In this document: positions 32,713 to 44,077 of the stretch, piece after piece | How the letters are laid out: the number at the start of each line of letters is the position of its first letter | Numbering within the stretch: the stretch's first letter is position 1 | Source: Manduca sexta | Taxonomy: Eukaryota > Arthropoda > Insecta > Lepidoptera > Sphingidae | Length of the DNA: 64,000 bases | Assembly: GCF_014839805.1 (NCBI RefSeq) | Contig: NC_051142.1 | Location: 18,384,589-18,448,588, forward strand | Direction: 5' to 3' | Made by a program: the position numbers and the translations under genes | The notes under the pieces: model-generated | The model's database searches: none | The model's input: only the letters and a program-made list of their open reading frames with translations | Told to the model about the DNA's origin: nothing

Positions 32713-33972
32713 GTCATGAAAAGTCAACCATTGTAGCCGATACAGTGTCATTATTCAGGGTCAGTTGGTACGTGACCACTGTCAAATAATTCATACACGA
32801 TCCTTAATATAGAAAACATTTTACATAGTATTCACTGTCTAACGCAGTAATTATTTACAAGTGATCTTGCTCATTACTTATGTTTTTTTTATTACGTTCA
32901 TAGTTTCATATCCGCATAGAACTAGTAATAAACACTTTAAATTCATGTTTTTATAAAATCAATAAATATATGCAATGAATAAAAAAATCATGTTAAATAT
33001 TTAAGATTCCGTATATGTTTTCTAGCTGAAACTGAATACCTACAACCTAATAATATTGTATAGGAAATACCAGAAAAGACAACTGTTAGTGACGTCATTA
33101 CCATTACGGCGAAGGAGTGCGAGAGGGACAACAAAACGGCCACACTACTCTCACGTTCTGATACAAAACTTATTAAGCTATTTTTGTACCATTTTCTCAG
33201 TTAAATTTCTTTCTTTTGCATAATTTAACTACATATTTTGTAATCCTCTGTTCATTCAACTGATCTGTACAATATTAAATAGCAAACGTTTATGAGAAAC
33301 TGGTAAAAGATCTCTAAATTGTCGAATGTTTAATGGCAATTCAATTATTGCGTAAGAATTTATCAATCAGTTTAATGTTTTATTTTTTATTCGACACGTT
33401 ACCTAATTCAAACATATCACTGTGATAAAGCAATTACTTTTTTATACTATGAATTGGCAAAGGAGTGTTTAACTCAGCCTTGTACAGGGATTATAAAACA
33501 ACTCCATCAAAATTAATGAAACGTCATAACAAAATTATTATAACAATCAAATGTTGATGTGCCTATTTTGTTCGCATCTTCTCAAAACTTAAAGTCATGT
33601 GGGTTTAAAAGGTTTCTATTTACCCCATATTATCAAAGACAATACGTATATTTTTAAAAGCAGATTTTCTTCGAATCTTTACCCTAGACTTAGAACCTAG
33701 AACCTCAAGATCACCGTAGCACACTCCCGCCATGCCAGTCAATAAATACTGTTATCACAATCGAACTCTCTAGTTTTCAAATAACAATTCTCATATCCAT
33801 CGGGTGCTCGACCTACTTACGATACACTTGTACTTTTTACTCTCTGTTAGAAAGTATCTGTTGTCTTGTATTTTACTGAATGTATTTATGAATGACAAGA
33901 TTAATTTGTTGGAGCGATCATTAACATGGGAAATTAATAAATTTCACGCTCCAGTCATTTTAACACTGTAAT
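32713..33972. other. No gene seen, 1.26 kb
   Basis: AT-rich sequence without recognised features on either strand. Confidence 0.4.
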
Positions 33973-34261
33973 ATCTATCAGCCCTGTATAATATCCTGTC
34001 CCACTGCTGGGCACGGGCCTTCTCTACTACTTGGAGGGATTATGCCTTAGTCCACCACGCTGGCCTAGTGCGGATTGGTAGACTCCACACACCCTCAAAA
34101 TTCAGATAGAAAATTTATCTGGTATGCAGGTTAACTCATGATGTTTTCATTCACTGTTAAAGTAAAGTAAGAAAAGTCTGAGGTGGGTTCCCTTTGGTTT
34201 TGAACCTGCGGACATTCGACTCGACAGTCCATTCCACTCCCAACTAGGCTATCGCCGCTTA
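33973..34261 (-). mobile_element. SINE family D, diverged, near full length
   Basis: ATCAGCCCTGTATAATATCC, CACCACGCTGGCCTAGTGCG, AACCTGCGGACATTCG and CCAACTAGGCTATCGCCGCT. The (ATT)n tail has eroded. Confidence 0.7.
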
Positions 34262-34462
34262 TCCTCAAACTATAGATGCCTCGTAATCGGTAATAATACT
34301 GGTTGAATGACGTACTTGTTTTTTTCTGCAAATGATCTCGAGACGACCAAATAGTTTGGCTGCTGGCAAGCAATCTTAAACGTCACGGCTTAAAACTTTG
34401 AATTAAACCATTGCGTGGAATTCGCTCCGCTGGTCACTTTGATATTAGATAATAAATGCCCA

Positions 34463-34722
34463 GTAATAATAATGTCTATTTCTGCCGCCAAGCAGCAGTG
34501 TGTAGTCACTGTTGTATTCCGTTTTGAAGGATATTGTAGCCAGTGTAATAGTGTGTTATTACTGGACATAATAAGACTTAACATCTCATGTCTTAGGATG
34601 ACGAGCGCAGTGAAATACCAAACAATTCTTTGTAATTCAAGGTGTTGGATGGTGTCTACTGTTTATGGGCGATCGTATCGCTTACCATCAGGCCACGGCA
34701 AGCCCGTCTCGTCATTTAAAAA
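34463..34722 (-). repeat. Family A repeat
   Basis: TCTATTTCTGCCGCCAAGCA, ACTTAACATCTCATGTCTTA, GTTTATGGGCGATCGTATCG and TACCATCAGGCCACGGCAAG, followed by an A-rich run. Confidence 0.7.
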
Positions 34723-35142
34723 CAAAAAAAAGTAATTACCCTGTCAAAAAAATCCAAACTAGAAAACCGGTGCTGGCATGCACATCCAAAGCGCAAGATA
34801 ATTATAGGCATGGGTTCTTTTTATAATTTATCATTAAATATACTCGTTTAATCACTGGCATTTAATACTTCAATCAACTAACCCATACATACTCCTCCCT
34901 CCTTCGTTTTCAAGTTTGTAATAAAATCAAAACTACTTTAAAACCTAGTCTAGAAAACGGTCTATAAAAATAAGTAATATCTTACGCACAAATTGCCAAC
35001 AAAAGTCTATTGCACTTTCATTATTTGTCTCTGTCTTGACTGTAAGTGTAAAAGAGAAAGAAAATAGGTTACGAAGCACAAGTTCGTAACAAGTGGTAGA
35101 AGTTACAATAGTTTGAACAGTCAAGTGTTTATTGAAATAATG

Positions 35143-35370
35143 TTTGCTGGTGGTAGGATATATATTTTAATCGGATAGCGACCACCGTACGCAAGGTGTT
35201 AAAGCCCGCCAAAGAGCCCACATAAGTGTGTCGCATTACGAGATCAGCCTGAATATATCCGGTTCCGGGCCGGCATAATTGTGTCGACTGTCAAGGGGTA
35301 ATCATCTCTCGTCAGTTGACATTCTATTGGACTCCCCTCCGCTTACCATGAACTGCAGAAGGGTCGCTTT
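35143..35370 (+). repeat. Family B repeat, near full length
   Basis: TTTGCTGGTGGTAGGATATA, CGGATAGCGACCACCGTACG, GGCATAATTGTGTCGACTGT, CTCTCGTCAGTTGACATTCT and GGGTCGCTTTGGCATG. Confidence 0.7.
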
Positions 35371-36129
35371 GGCATGTCCATATATAACAAAATCCGATTG
35401 CAGAGATCGTTTTAGGCTATATAGACCATTGAACCTGACCTGTAGTAGTGTCTATTTTTACTAAGGTACTTATTTTATGTTATGAAATACATCAAAAGGT
35501 ATTTTCATAATAATATTCCCTAAAAAAAGATCTTTGAGAGAGTTCAGGAATAATTATTTAAAATGTGGTGTAAAATCAAAATCGTAAATGAAAACACCGA
35601 TTGCAACTGTCGTGCTGATGTCTCGGATTTGAGCTCCGTATTATAGATTTTAACATAGGGATTATGGTAAATATAAAATAAAACTCCGGATTGGCGAGGG
35701 TCACTTTACTAAGCCCTCATAAAAAACTTATTTCCCTAAAAACAAATTACCGTTAGACACGCTTTCTCTAAGCTAACGTTTGTCATTTGTTTGGATTCAG
35801 ATTTCATTGTAACAGCTCGATAATTTTGATTACGCGTAAGAAAAGTCAAATACCTTGTAATGAGGGAGTAATGAGGCCATCAAAACATATTATTTTCAAT
35901 TGCTGTTGCTATGACTGTTTCACAATTCACGTCGTATAAATAATATTTTATTAATGCTTGTTATGGAATTTGGAACGAACCTTTTTTTATCATACAGCGA
36001 AGGTAAAGGAAATTATGGTTATACAGCCATGAACGTGATCATAATTAATAATTGGTTAAATATAATATTGGTTACATAATTATTAATCGTGTAACTTCAT
36101 TTAAGCACCCCCGTCCCTCTCCGTGACTA
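35371..36129. other. No gene seen
   Basis: AT-rich; nothing recognised. Confidence 0.4.
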
Positions 36130-36300
36130 TTTTATTTATTTATTTATTGCACTTAATATACAAATGTATACAGGCGGACTTAATGCCATAGGCATTCTCT
36201 ACCAACCAACCTTAGGGTGGTGCAGAGATAATCATGGTAGGTGCATCACGGTAATATGACACTGAGAAAGAAGATAAATATATAAAATACCTATAATAAA
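36130..36300 (+). repeat. Family G repeat, good copy
   Basis: Starts TTTATTTATTTATTGCACTT, then ATACAAATGTATACAGGCGG, GCATTCTCTACCAACCAACC, TAGGGTGGTGCAGAGATAAT, ATCACGGTAATATGACACTG and AGAAAGAAGATAAATA. The copy at 52235-52405 ends the same way, so the family extends at least this far. Confidence 0.65.
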
Positions 36301-37525
36301 TGCTAGACTACTACTACTAGACTAGTTTTATTTGATTTTCAAGTAACCGGCCAAATCTGCAACATCGTCATTATTTTTTACGCTTACCTATGGTATGGTA
36401 TATTTTAAAATAAAATGAATGTTGAATCCCTCTTTATGTTCATTAAGAAGACGCACATGATGCACCAGGAAAACAACATTAAATAGCAACGAGTCAATAA
36501 TTCATCCTCACATAATTGGGTATTACAAAACTGGAAGTTGCTTTAGGTTTATTATTACACTATTCGGCGAAAATATCTCTCGAATGCAAAAGCACGCCTG
36601 GAGGTGCCATCCCTTTGTTTATATCTGTCTTAAAAATATTCTTTAGTTATTGTATTATTTACCCTTCCCTTCATGGAAGTTATGGTTATAATTAAATGCA
36701 ATGATATGACAGGTAACCGAAACGATAACATCTACTCTGAATAAATTTCCATTTTGATTACTGATTATGCCAGTAGGGAACATGAGGATCTATGTTGAAT
36801 TCCTGCTAGACTATTGTTTAATTGCCAGAATTAAAATTACGTCATAGTTTATCAGTAGAATCTTTGACACAGGTTCTTTCAACATTTTTACCTTCGAAAA
36901 CATGGATTTATGTTATTACCAATTGCTTGTAAGTCATTGTCTTATTTGAAAAGTCCCCGTGATAAGATATGCAGCGTCTTTAGATATTAATACAAAAATA
37001 ACATATATACACAAAATATACTAACATGCGCATTAAAAACGATAATCACGATATGGAAGAAATATGAAGTATTTTATTTCACAATAGATTGAGTCACTAT
37101 TACATGAGCGCAATTTTTTTTTATTACAATTTTGCCAATGTCCACTCTATATAATCTTAGAAATCTTGGATAGATAATAGAGTATATAGATCATATAAGA
37201 GCGACAAGGCTTGGATTTACGAGCCGCTTTTGCCTAGTCTGTCTGAAATCCATTTACATATTAAATATGTTTATAAAAACATAAACATTGCGTTCAATTA
37301 AATTGTCGGAAACTTTAATAACTTTACACACTTTACTTGATATTTATTCAATTTATTGCTTTACCAAGTTACAGCTTGGTGGGGAAGCGACAGATCGTGA
37401 GGTCGATTTTATTTGTTTTTTAATGACTAGGTTATACTTTCCGGGTTTAATGGTGTTATTGTTTACTATAATCGTAGAAACAACTACCGCTACTAGTAAT
37501 TTTATTGTTAAAGGAAAATGGTCCC
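36301..37525. other. No gene seen, 1.2 kb
   Basis: A plus-strand frame of 81 codons at 37288-37533 contains hydrophobic stretches but has no splice context, and its 3' end runs into a SINE. Confidence 0.35.
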
Positions 37526-37692
37526 GCGCTTGATCTCTCTCCGGTCATGTCGGATCGCCGTCTCACCGGACTATGAGAGTGAAAGAACAGAGAGTGCTTG
37601 TGTATTGCGCACACACTTGTGTATAATATATCCTGCGTACTTGTATGATCTTCGTTAAGATTGACCATTATGGCCGAAATTCGGCTAGGATT
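37526..37692 (+). mobile_element. SINE family F, 3' half
   Basis: CGCGCTTGATCTCTCTCCGG, CACCGGACTATGAGAGTGAA, GTGCTTGTGTATTGCGCACA, CACTTGTGTATAATATATCC and AAATTCGGCTAGGA. The tRNA-like head is missing. Confidence 0.65.
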
Positions 37693-38099
37693 TATATCCG
37701 GAAATTCAGCCTATCCGATAAAAAAAAACTATTTTAAATCTATATTTATACAGACACGTGTTCTAGTCAATATAATTTAAAAAAACATTAAGTAATGTAT
37801 ATTTTATGCAAATTAACAGTGTATATAATTAAAGTATTAATAAATAATAAATAATATAGACATAAATCTCGGTGGTTTCATGAATAAAAAAAAATATGAT
37901 AAAGATTTGCCCTGGTTTTGCTTGAATTTTTTTATTAAACCTAAATCTTGGTAGTGTTTGGACGTATAATTAAGAATCTTTAAAGTCCGGGTCTAATGGG
38001 GTATTTGACTATGTTTGCTTTTATGCATTTTTTAACATATAACAGCAATTATTACAAAATAAAAATCCTTCTGTGAAAACAGCATTAAAATTCGATAAG

Positions 38100-38265
38100 A
38101 AATGAGGCAGTAATTCAAATTTCAAATATTGCTACGTGCAGAAGTGGGCGTGGAGTGCGCATATCGCGTCATCTCTGTCTTTCGCCAGGCATCGTAATAC
38201 CCGCTGACGTCACATGCAAGTATTTTGTCTCTTTTCTGTTTTTGACTCTCAACCGTACTACCAAA
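38100..38265 (-). repeat. Family C repeat, copy 2
   Basis: Reversed relative of 2295-2450: ACGTGCAGAAGTGGGCGTG, CCGCTGACGTCACATGCAAG, TATTTTGTCTCTTTTCTGTT. Confidence 0.55.
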
Positions 38266-38407
38266 ATTAATGACTTATAAAAATATATTTATAAATAATT
38301 AAAATGTAGACCATAATCTTCACTTACAATTGTTTTCTATTATTGATATATTATTTTAATCAATTCAGTTAGTTCATAATTTTGTTGTTACATATAAATA
38401 AATATAC

Positions 38408-38640
38408 CACACACACACATTACTTTTATTCCCGAAGGTAGAGACGCAACTAGTGCATTTTTCGCCGTGTGCATTCCGCCCCATGATGTGATAGGGGGCT
38501 ACCCTATCGCCATAACAGGCACAAAATCCAGAATCCGGACTAATACTAACTATAAAAATGCAACATCTCTGCCTAACCCTGAGATCGAACCCGAGACCTC
38601 AGCAATGCAGTTGTTATACAACTACACGGAGGCGGTCAAA
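38408..38640 (-). mobile_element. SINE family E, near full length, diverged
   Basis: Begins with the reversed (TG)n tail (CACACACACACATTAC), passes CATGATGTGATAGGGGGCTA and GATCGAACCCGAGACCTC (reversed B box) and ends at ACACGGAGGCGG, the worn head. Confidence 0.65.
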
Positions 38641-38811
38641 TATACAAACATATTATATCTTATAATACGCACAATTTAATGTGTATTTATGTATTCACAT
38701 CATCACATTAAAACTATTAGTATGCTTGTTCACATGATTGTATTTAAAATTAAGTTTTTTTCAACATTTATAAACGATGAAGCCATTGGACCATTAATCA
38801 TGAATCCGTCG

Positions 38812-39055
38812 AATGTTTGTTGGTGGTAGGATATGTTTTACATCCGCCCGGATAGCGACCATCGTACGCAACGTGTTGAAACCCGCCATAGTGGCCGACC
38901 TAAGTGTGACGCGTTTCGGGATCAGCCTGTTTATATCCGGTTCCAACAGGCCGGCATAATTGTGTCGACTGCAGAGGAGTAATCATCTCTTGTCAGTCGA
39001 CATTCTATTAGGCCCCACTCCATTTACCATCAATTGCTGTGGGGTCGCTTTGCTG
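38812..39055 (+). repeat. Family B repeat, full length
   Basis: GTTTGTTGGTGGTAGGATAT, CCGCCCGGATAGCGACCATC, GGCCGGCATAATTGTGTCGA, CTCTTGTCAGTCGACATTCT and GGGGTCGCTTTGCTGTG. Confidence 0.75.
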
Positions 39056-41180
39056 TGTATGTACAAAAAATAATAATCATCAGATTTTTTTAATGATGTC
39101 GCGAACGTTAAGCCGATCGGAACTGAGCCTCGAGAAACAGCGGGTGCTATTAGAGATATTCTTTACAGGAGAGTGGTCACGTCTAATCATCTTTTACCAG
39201 TTAATTCTCTGTCTGACGCTTCTCTTTACCAATAGCAGTAGTCTGCTTTGTGCACTTAAAAAAAATAAAGCCCTTGCCTACCCTTTTGTGGCAAAACTGT
39301 ATTGTTTCATACAAACACGATAGTGTTACTCCAATACACGTGATGGTGAGCAAAGTTGAGTTCAGATAAAGTGATGAGTAACTAGAGACTGGCTGACACT
39401 TATTATTTTATTCGATTCTAAAACCTATTTCGAACATGATGCAAGACCCAAGGCCCCCCATGTGGGTCATGATAATTTCTCCGCCGAGTGCTTACCTCGA
39501 AAGCAACGCACCATGAAGATACTAATCTACCATTAATCTTTATTAGAGTTACTTTGCAAAATAATGAAACACCAATTGTCATATTTTTTTAAGAAACTAT
39601 GAATAATAAAAGAAATCTAGATTTTAATTCGGGTTAATTTTTTTAGTGTCATGGCAGCGTATTCTTAAACGGACAATGCTTTGTACGCGATATACTTATA
39701 CATTCTTTTTTAAATTGTCACTCACAATGGCATTTGGGTTAGGCAGGAAGATTAGTGGAATGGATCTATGAAATTCTTTGTCATAATGTGCAGTATTTCA
39801 AACTTCAAACTTTATCAAAACAATCAGTACTGCTTGGCAGAGAAGTTACTAGTACATACGAAACACATTACTCAGTAAATCATGCTTATTCAATGCTTTG
39901 AGACATACACGTATTAGATAGCGAAACGAATTTATTCGCAGACGTGAGGCTGAATTCATTATACTGAAGATGGTATAACGGATCTAAACGTAAGCTCATG
40001 TTATTACCAAAGAGTAGATAGAGTATGCGCATATATCAAAGCTTTAGTAGGAGCAGTAAGCTATCAACACAAAAACATTAATTTTTTCTTCAGAAAAAAT
40101 ATGCTAAAGGTTTACTTTAGTTAAAGAAAATGTTTCAATAAATCTAAGCGTTTATTGGTAATTAGGTTCAAACTGTGTTAATAAAACTACAAAGTGTTGT
40201 TATTGTGATGAGCCTATACTCTCTTTACTGGACTCTTTTGTGGTCACATGTGTATTCTCGTCTTCTTTTTTTGGTAAGGTATTGTTTTGATTCTCTAATA
40301 ATAATAATAACGCAGTAGATTATACTTTTTTTATGTTCTCAATGCTTTGTATACCCGCAATTAGCTTGAATTTACACCATTGTATAATCTCGTATTTTCA
40401 AGTATATTTAGTGCAAGCTGCTAATGCATAATAAATAAATTGAGTGTGAGCAATTTTTGTGCCGACTCTACAGAACCCATTATTCAAAAGTATATTTTAA
40501 TCACGTTTAAAACTAAGGAACATGTTAAAACGCGTGTGATAAGGATTAACTAGCATCAACAATTAGCTTAATTATACTAGTTAGCAAACTTCAATTTACT
40601 TTTAATTGTAAGTGTGATGATCGTTTATGTGGGGCACAAAAAAAGGATATTTAAAAAAAATGTCTTAATATGACTGCTCTTTAATAAAGAAACCATCGTT
40701 AATAATGATTATTTGAAGTATTCATAATGTCTATACACAAGCATATCAAAGACAACTCGCGAGGAAATGTTTCCCATAAAAACTTAAAAGGTTTGCTTTA
40801 TATCATTTTTGGCCAGCATGGAGGGCAAAAAATATAGCGGAATATAAGTATGTAGATATAATTCCTAATGCTAGTATACAGATCCTTGCAACGTTAATTA
40901 TAATCAAGTAAGAAATGTCATTGGAAGTCAGTTCCACAGCCTAACTCATCTAAGTATAGTAGATTTCACAGTTGGCCCTCGGACCTTCGTGTATTAATCA
41001 TGTCCGGTGCGTGTCGCGGATGCGCCGGCCTCCACGCAGTTTTCTATCAGCCGTCAGAAACATTTCTAATTAGTATTATCAGATATTTCTTTTCCAGTAA
41101 AATTCTAATAGACTATTATGTGTGACTATATCTTTTATCTCGAATACGTAGCCAAAGATGCAACCATAGTTCGACTTCTT
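39056..41180. other. No gene seen, 2.1 kb
   Basis: The longest plain stretch of the window. A plus-strand frame at 39039-39323 starts in family B and lacks splice context. The fragment TTGCCTACCCTTTTGTGGCA at 39271 recurs in part near 21775. Confidence 0.4.
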
Positions 41181-41182
41181 AT

Positions 41183-41265
41183 TTATTTACACTTTGTACA
41201 CGTGGAATACAAGCGGAATTCATGCCATGGTCATTCTCTTCCAGTCAACTTTTCGTCATATACAT
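41183..41265 (+). repeat. Family G fragment, diverged
   Basis: CACGTGGAATACAAGCGGAA, TTCATGCCATGGTCATTCTC and TTCCAGTCAACTTTTCG. Confidence 0.35.
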
Positions 41266-41420
41266 TACGTCCCATGATGTGATAAAGGATTACAAATTCC
41301 CCACTCCGGGATATTAATTAAACAAAAAAAATAATGTCACTGCCCGACCCGGGACTCGAGACTTCAGATCGGTAATCGTTCTGCGCACGCAAGACAATAT
41401 GTCGCCATCACCTAACATAT
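41266..41420 (-). mobile_element. SINE family E, head portion, diverged
   Basis: CGTCCCATGATGTGATAAAG, then an internal deletion, then CACTGCCCGACCCGGGACTC, GAGACTTCAGATCGG and ACGCAAGACAATATGTCGCC (head). Confidence 0.45.
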
Positions 41421-42074
41421 TTTGTCGTGTTAGATTTAGTTTCGTACTGCCGCGGTGGCTCGCCATACTGGGCCTATACCGGCTGATCCCGGAAAGCCAC
41501 TTGTCAAGATTCACGACGTCGGCTTAACGAGGTAGTAATTTCGCCATATGTGCGATCACCATCCGGGTAAAATGTATCAATTATTCTCACAACAGCAACT
41601 TGGGTCGAGAAACTATTTGACCGAAACTTTCTAAATTGTCATTCATTACTCATTATTACGATCCAATGTTAAATAAATTAAATTATATTAATAATAGTTC
41701 AGCAATATGAAAGAGCATCGAAAAAAAAGAGTATAAAAAAAAATCTGCATATCAAAACAAATAAAATAGCTGAATAACAAAAACAACTAGGTCAAACATA
41801 TACCTCGAACTTCCTCGCTCAACTGATTAACGCCATCTATCGCCGTTCATGTTAAACAATTACGTAACACACTTTCAGCCGCTTTACGTAAGCAAACAAA
41901 AAGCATGCAACATCAGCCCGTTCGTAACAAGAGATTCCTGAGCACTGGACCGATTACTGTAATTTTTCACTCTCAATCAATGAGTTTCGTACATTATGTG
42001 GTGGGTCTCTCGGATGCCAGAATCTAGCTGTGTAGACCTGCTAGATTCCACCGCAACACCTATTTATATCACCA

Positions 42075-42275
42075 AACAAAATTGTGTTTTGGAGGACATA
42101 ACTGCCAGTGTTATTACTGGGCATTATGAGACTACGTCTAACGTCTCAAGGTAACACAGTACCTACAATGGCTCAAGGTAAACAGTCGTTTATTTGTCAA
42201 TTTATAAATTAAGTTTCGGTGTTATTATACGGGTGGTCATGTTGCTTACCATCAGAAGACTAGGTTGATCCTCTT
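42075..42275 (-). repeat. Family A repeat, strongly diverged
   Basis: TTTTGGAGGACATAACTGCC, TTACTGGGCATTATGAGACT, ACGTCTCAAGG and TGCTTACCATCAGAAGACTA match family A order, with the CGACCGCCC block altered to GACCACCC. Confidence 0.45.
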
Positions 42276-42329
42276 TTCCAATGTTTCATCATGATCAGCC
42301 ACATGATCAACCTAAAACCCCCCCATCCA

Positions 42330-42647
42330 CGCCCCACCTAATGATTTCTAGAAGAACCTGTCAAAATCGACCTGCATCCAGCGTGTTTCTGCTACTTTTA
42401 TCAAATCGTCTGTCCACCTGGTAGGACCTCATCCAGCACTGCTCTTACATACGTGGTCTCCACTTGAGGACTTGTTTTCCCCATTTGCTGTCAATTCTGC
42501 GAACTATACGCTCTGCCCATTGCCACTTTGGTTTGCTAATCTGCTGGGCAGTGTCCGATAACTTTAGGTCTTCTACGGAACTCTTCATATCTGATTTTCT
42601 GATTTGATGACATACAAAAACACCGAGTAGTCTTCTCCATATTTATA
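42330..42647 (-). pseudogene. RTE-like LINE fragment, C-terminal part, cut by the gypsy insertion
   Basis: The minus strand reads KWQWAERIVRRIDSKWGKQV and then a broken tail toward 42340. The part that would lie upstream in the LINE begins right at the gypsy LTR (42652), so the gypsy element inserted into or at the edge of this older fragment. No clear LINE sequence continues beyond 47788, so it may already have been truncated there. Confidence 0.65.
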
Positions 42648-42651
42648 TGTA
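42648..42651. repeat. 4-bp target-site duplication, left
   Basis: TGTA adjoins the left LTR; the same four bases adjoin the right LTR at 47784-47787. Four to six bases is usual for Ty3/gypsy integrases. Confidence 0.75.
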
Positions 42652-42894
42652 TGTGGGATCACGGGAAGTGCAAACACCAAAAATACCGTAAACTTACTTT
42701 ACTTTTTTAAAAACATCACAATCACCGTCCTATAATAAAAAAACGACTTAATCCTACTCTCTCTTTTTCTACATACGTCGTCGTCTAACATTACTTTCAT
42801 TCTATCTCTTTACTCACCTTCTTAACACTATCTGTCCCTTTCACACACTTATTTTACATTCCGTTTCACTCAACACCTTTCTTACACTCCTACA
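42652..42894 (-). repeat. 3' LTR of the gypsy element (243 bp)
   Basis: In element orientation it starts TGTAGGAGTG and ends GTGATCCCACA, so TG...CA ends are kept. Identical by eye to 47540-47783 except TTT (42809-42811) against TTTT (47697-47700). Confidence 0.92.
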
Positions 42895-43231
42895 CTCGGT
42901 CATCCTGCGTTCTGTCTGCCCTCAGACACACTTAACAAACACACACAGCAATTACACACATAGTAAATTCACACACAAAATACACCTTTTCTGTTTTGTA
43001 GCAAACTTACAACTAACACGTCACATACCAAAATTAACATACATTTTGTTTCAGTTTTTTTATTATATTGTGCTCCAATAATGTAAACAATTCTGTAACC
43101 TGTAATATGGCAATAAAAGATTACTCTATCATTACTAGCTTTTAATTCTTTCCCTTTTCCTATTTCCATTCCTTACCATTCCTCTCCATTTATCAACTTC
43201 TACCAATTACAATTACCTTACAAAGAGAACT
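42895..43231 (-). other. Gypsy 3' untranslated region and polypurine-tract position
   Basis: 337 bases between the integrase stop and the 3' LTR. No env-like frame. The bases next to the LTR (minus strand GGATGACCGAG) are only moderately purine-rich, so the plus-strand primer tract is atypical or lies slightly upstream. Confidence 0.6.
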
Positions 43232-44077
43232 CTACTTTTGATTAATATTATCTGGCCATTGTTTCATAAGATCTGCCGCTGTAGATGTCTTATTTGGGCC
43301 TTCAGTGGATTGGTCCACTTTCTCTACATCATACCTATCAAATCTTTTGACTTTGGTGATCCGGTACGGTCCCAAGTATTTAGGTTTTATCTTCATTCCA
43401 GGACCAAACTGGGTTCGCTTTATTGCTACAATGTCTCCCTCCTTATATTTTCTACAATTTTTATTGTTCTTATCATAGCCCTTCTTATTTTCTTGTTGAA
43501 CTTCCAATATTTGTTGTTTAGCTCTTTTCCTAAGTTCATCCCTATTTTGCATATAGGCATCCCGCTCTTCTTGTTGTAACAATTCATATATTTCTAAATC
43601 CTCTTGTCTCCTCATTTTCTTTCCTATTAGCATTTCAAATGGTGTTGTGTTGACACTTCTCTGGTAAGTACTATTTAATGCCATCTGCACTCTTCCTACA
43701 TGTTTATACCACTGCCCTGGTGTTTCTATGCAAAGTTTGGTAAGTACTTGTATAACAGTTCTGTGGATCCTCTCAACTTGCCCATTCCCTCTTGGAACTC
43801 CTGTAGTAATATGACAGCACTCTATACCCTCCCTAATACAGTATTGCTGGAAATCATTACTGGTAAATGCAGTACCTCGATCTGTGATAACCCGTTCAGG
43901 GTTTCCAAACGTTTGCTGCAATACTTCTAATTTAATCAAAACCTCTTTTGTAGTTGTACTTTTACACGGAAATAACCAAACAAATTTGGTAAACGCATCA
44001 ATTATAGTAAGAATGTGGTTGTACTGTTTATTAGTCTCCGTCAGTGGTCCAACATGATCTAAATGTAGGGTATGCAA
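43232..44077 (-). CDS. pol: Gypsy pol, integrase core and C-terminal part
   Basis: 281 codons. This segment carries the integrase catalytic triad: Asp in HLDHVG (residue 7), Asp in ITDRGTAF (66) and Glu in GQVERIH (102), giving the D,D-35-E spacing that binds two metal ions for strand transfer. A GNGQVER motif, a basic coiled region (residues 155-210) and a GPY/F-type end (YLGPYRITKV, about residue 235) follow. No chromodomain is evident. The segment is open to its own stop at 43232. Its first Met lies inside the pol reading; the true frame enters from the previous segment through a break at 44118-44121, where an A-run (T-run on the plus strand) appears one base short. It inserts the cDNA into host DNA. 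Confidence 0.9.
   Translation of the reverse strand: MHTLHLDHVGPLTETNKQYNHILTIIDAFTKFVWLFPCKSTTTKEVLIKLEVLQQTFGNPERVITDRGTAFTSNDFQQYCIREGIECCHITTGVPRGNGQVERIHRTVIQVLTKLCIETPGQWYKHVGRVQMALNSTYQRSVNTTPFEMLIGKKMRRQEDLEIYELLQQEERDAYMQNRDELRKRAKQQILEVQQENKKGYDKNNKNCRKYKEGDIVAIKRTQFGPGMKIKPKYLGPYRITKVKRFDRYDVEKVDQSTEGPNKTSTAADLMKQWPDNINQK

Noticed and set aside
37288..37533. 81-codon frame with hydrophobic stretches
   Set aside because: AT-rich sequence gives hydrophobic codons by chance; the 3' end runs into a SINE and no splice sites fit.
42895..43231. Possible env gene after integrase
   Set aside because: Only 337 bases remain before the LTR and no long frame exists on that strand.
43238..43579. 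Plus-strand 113-codon frame opposite integrase
   Set aside because: Antisense shadow of the integrase C-terminal region.
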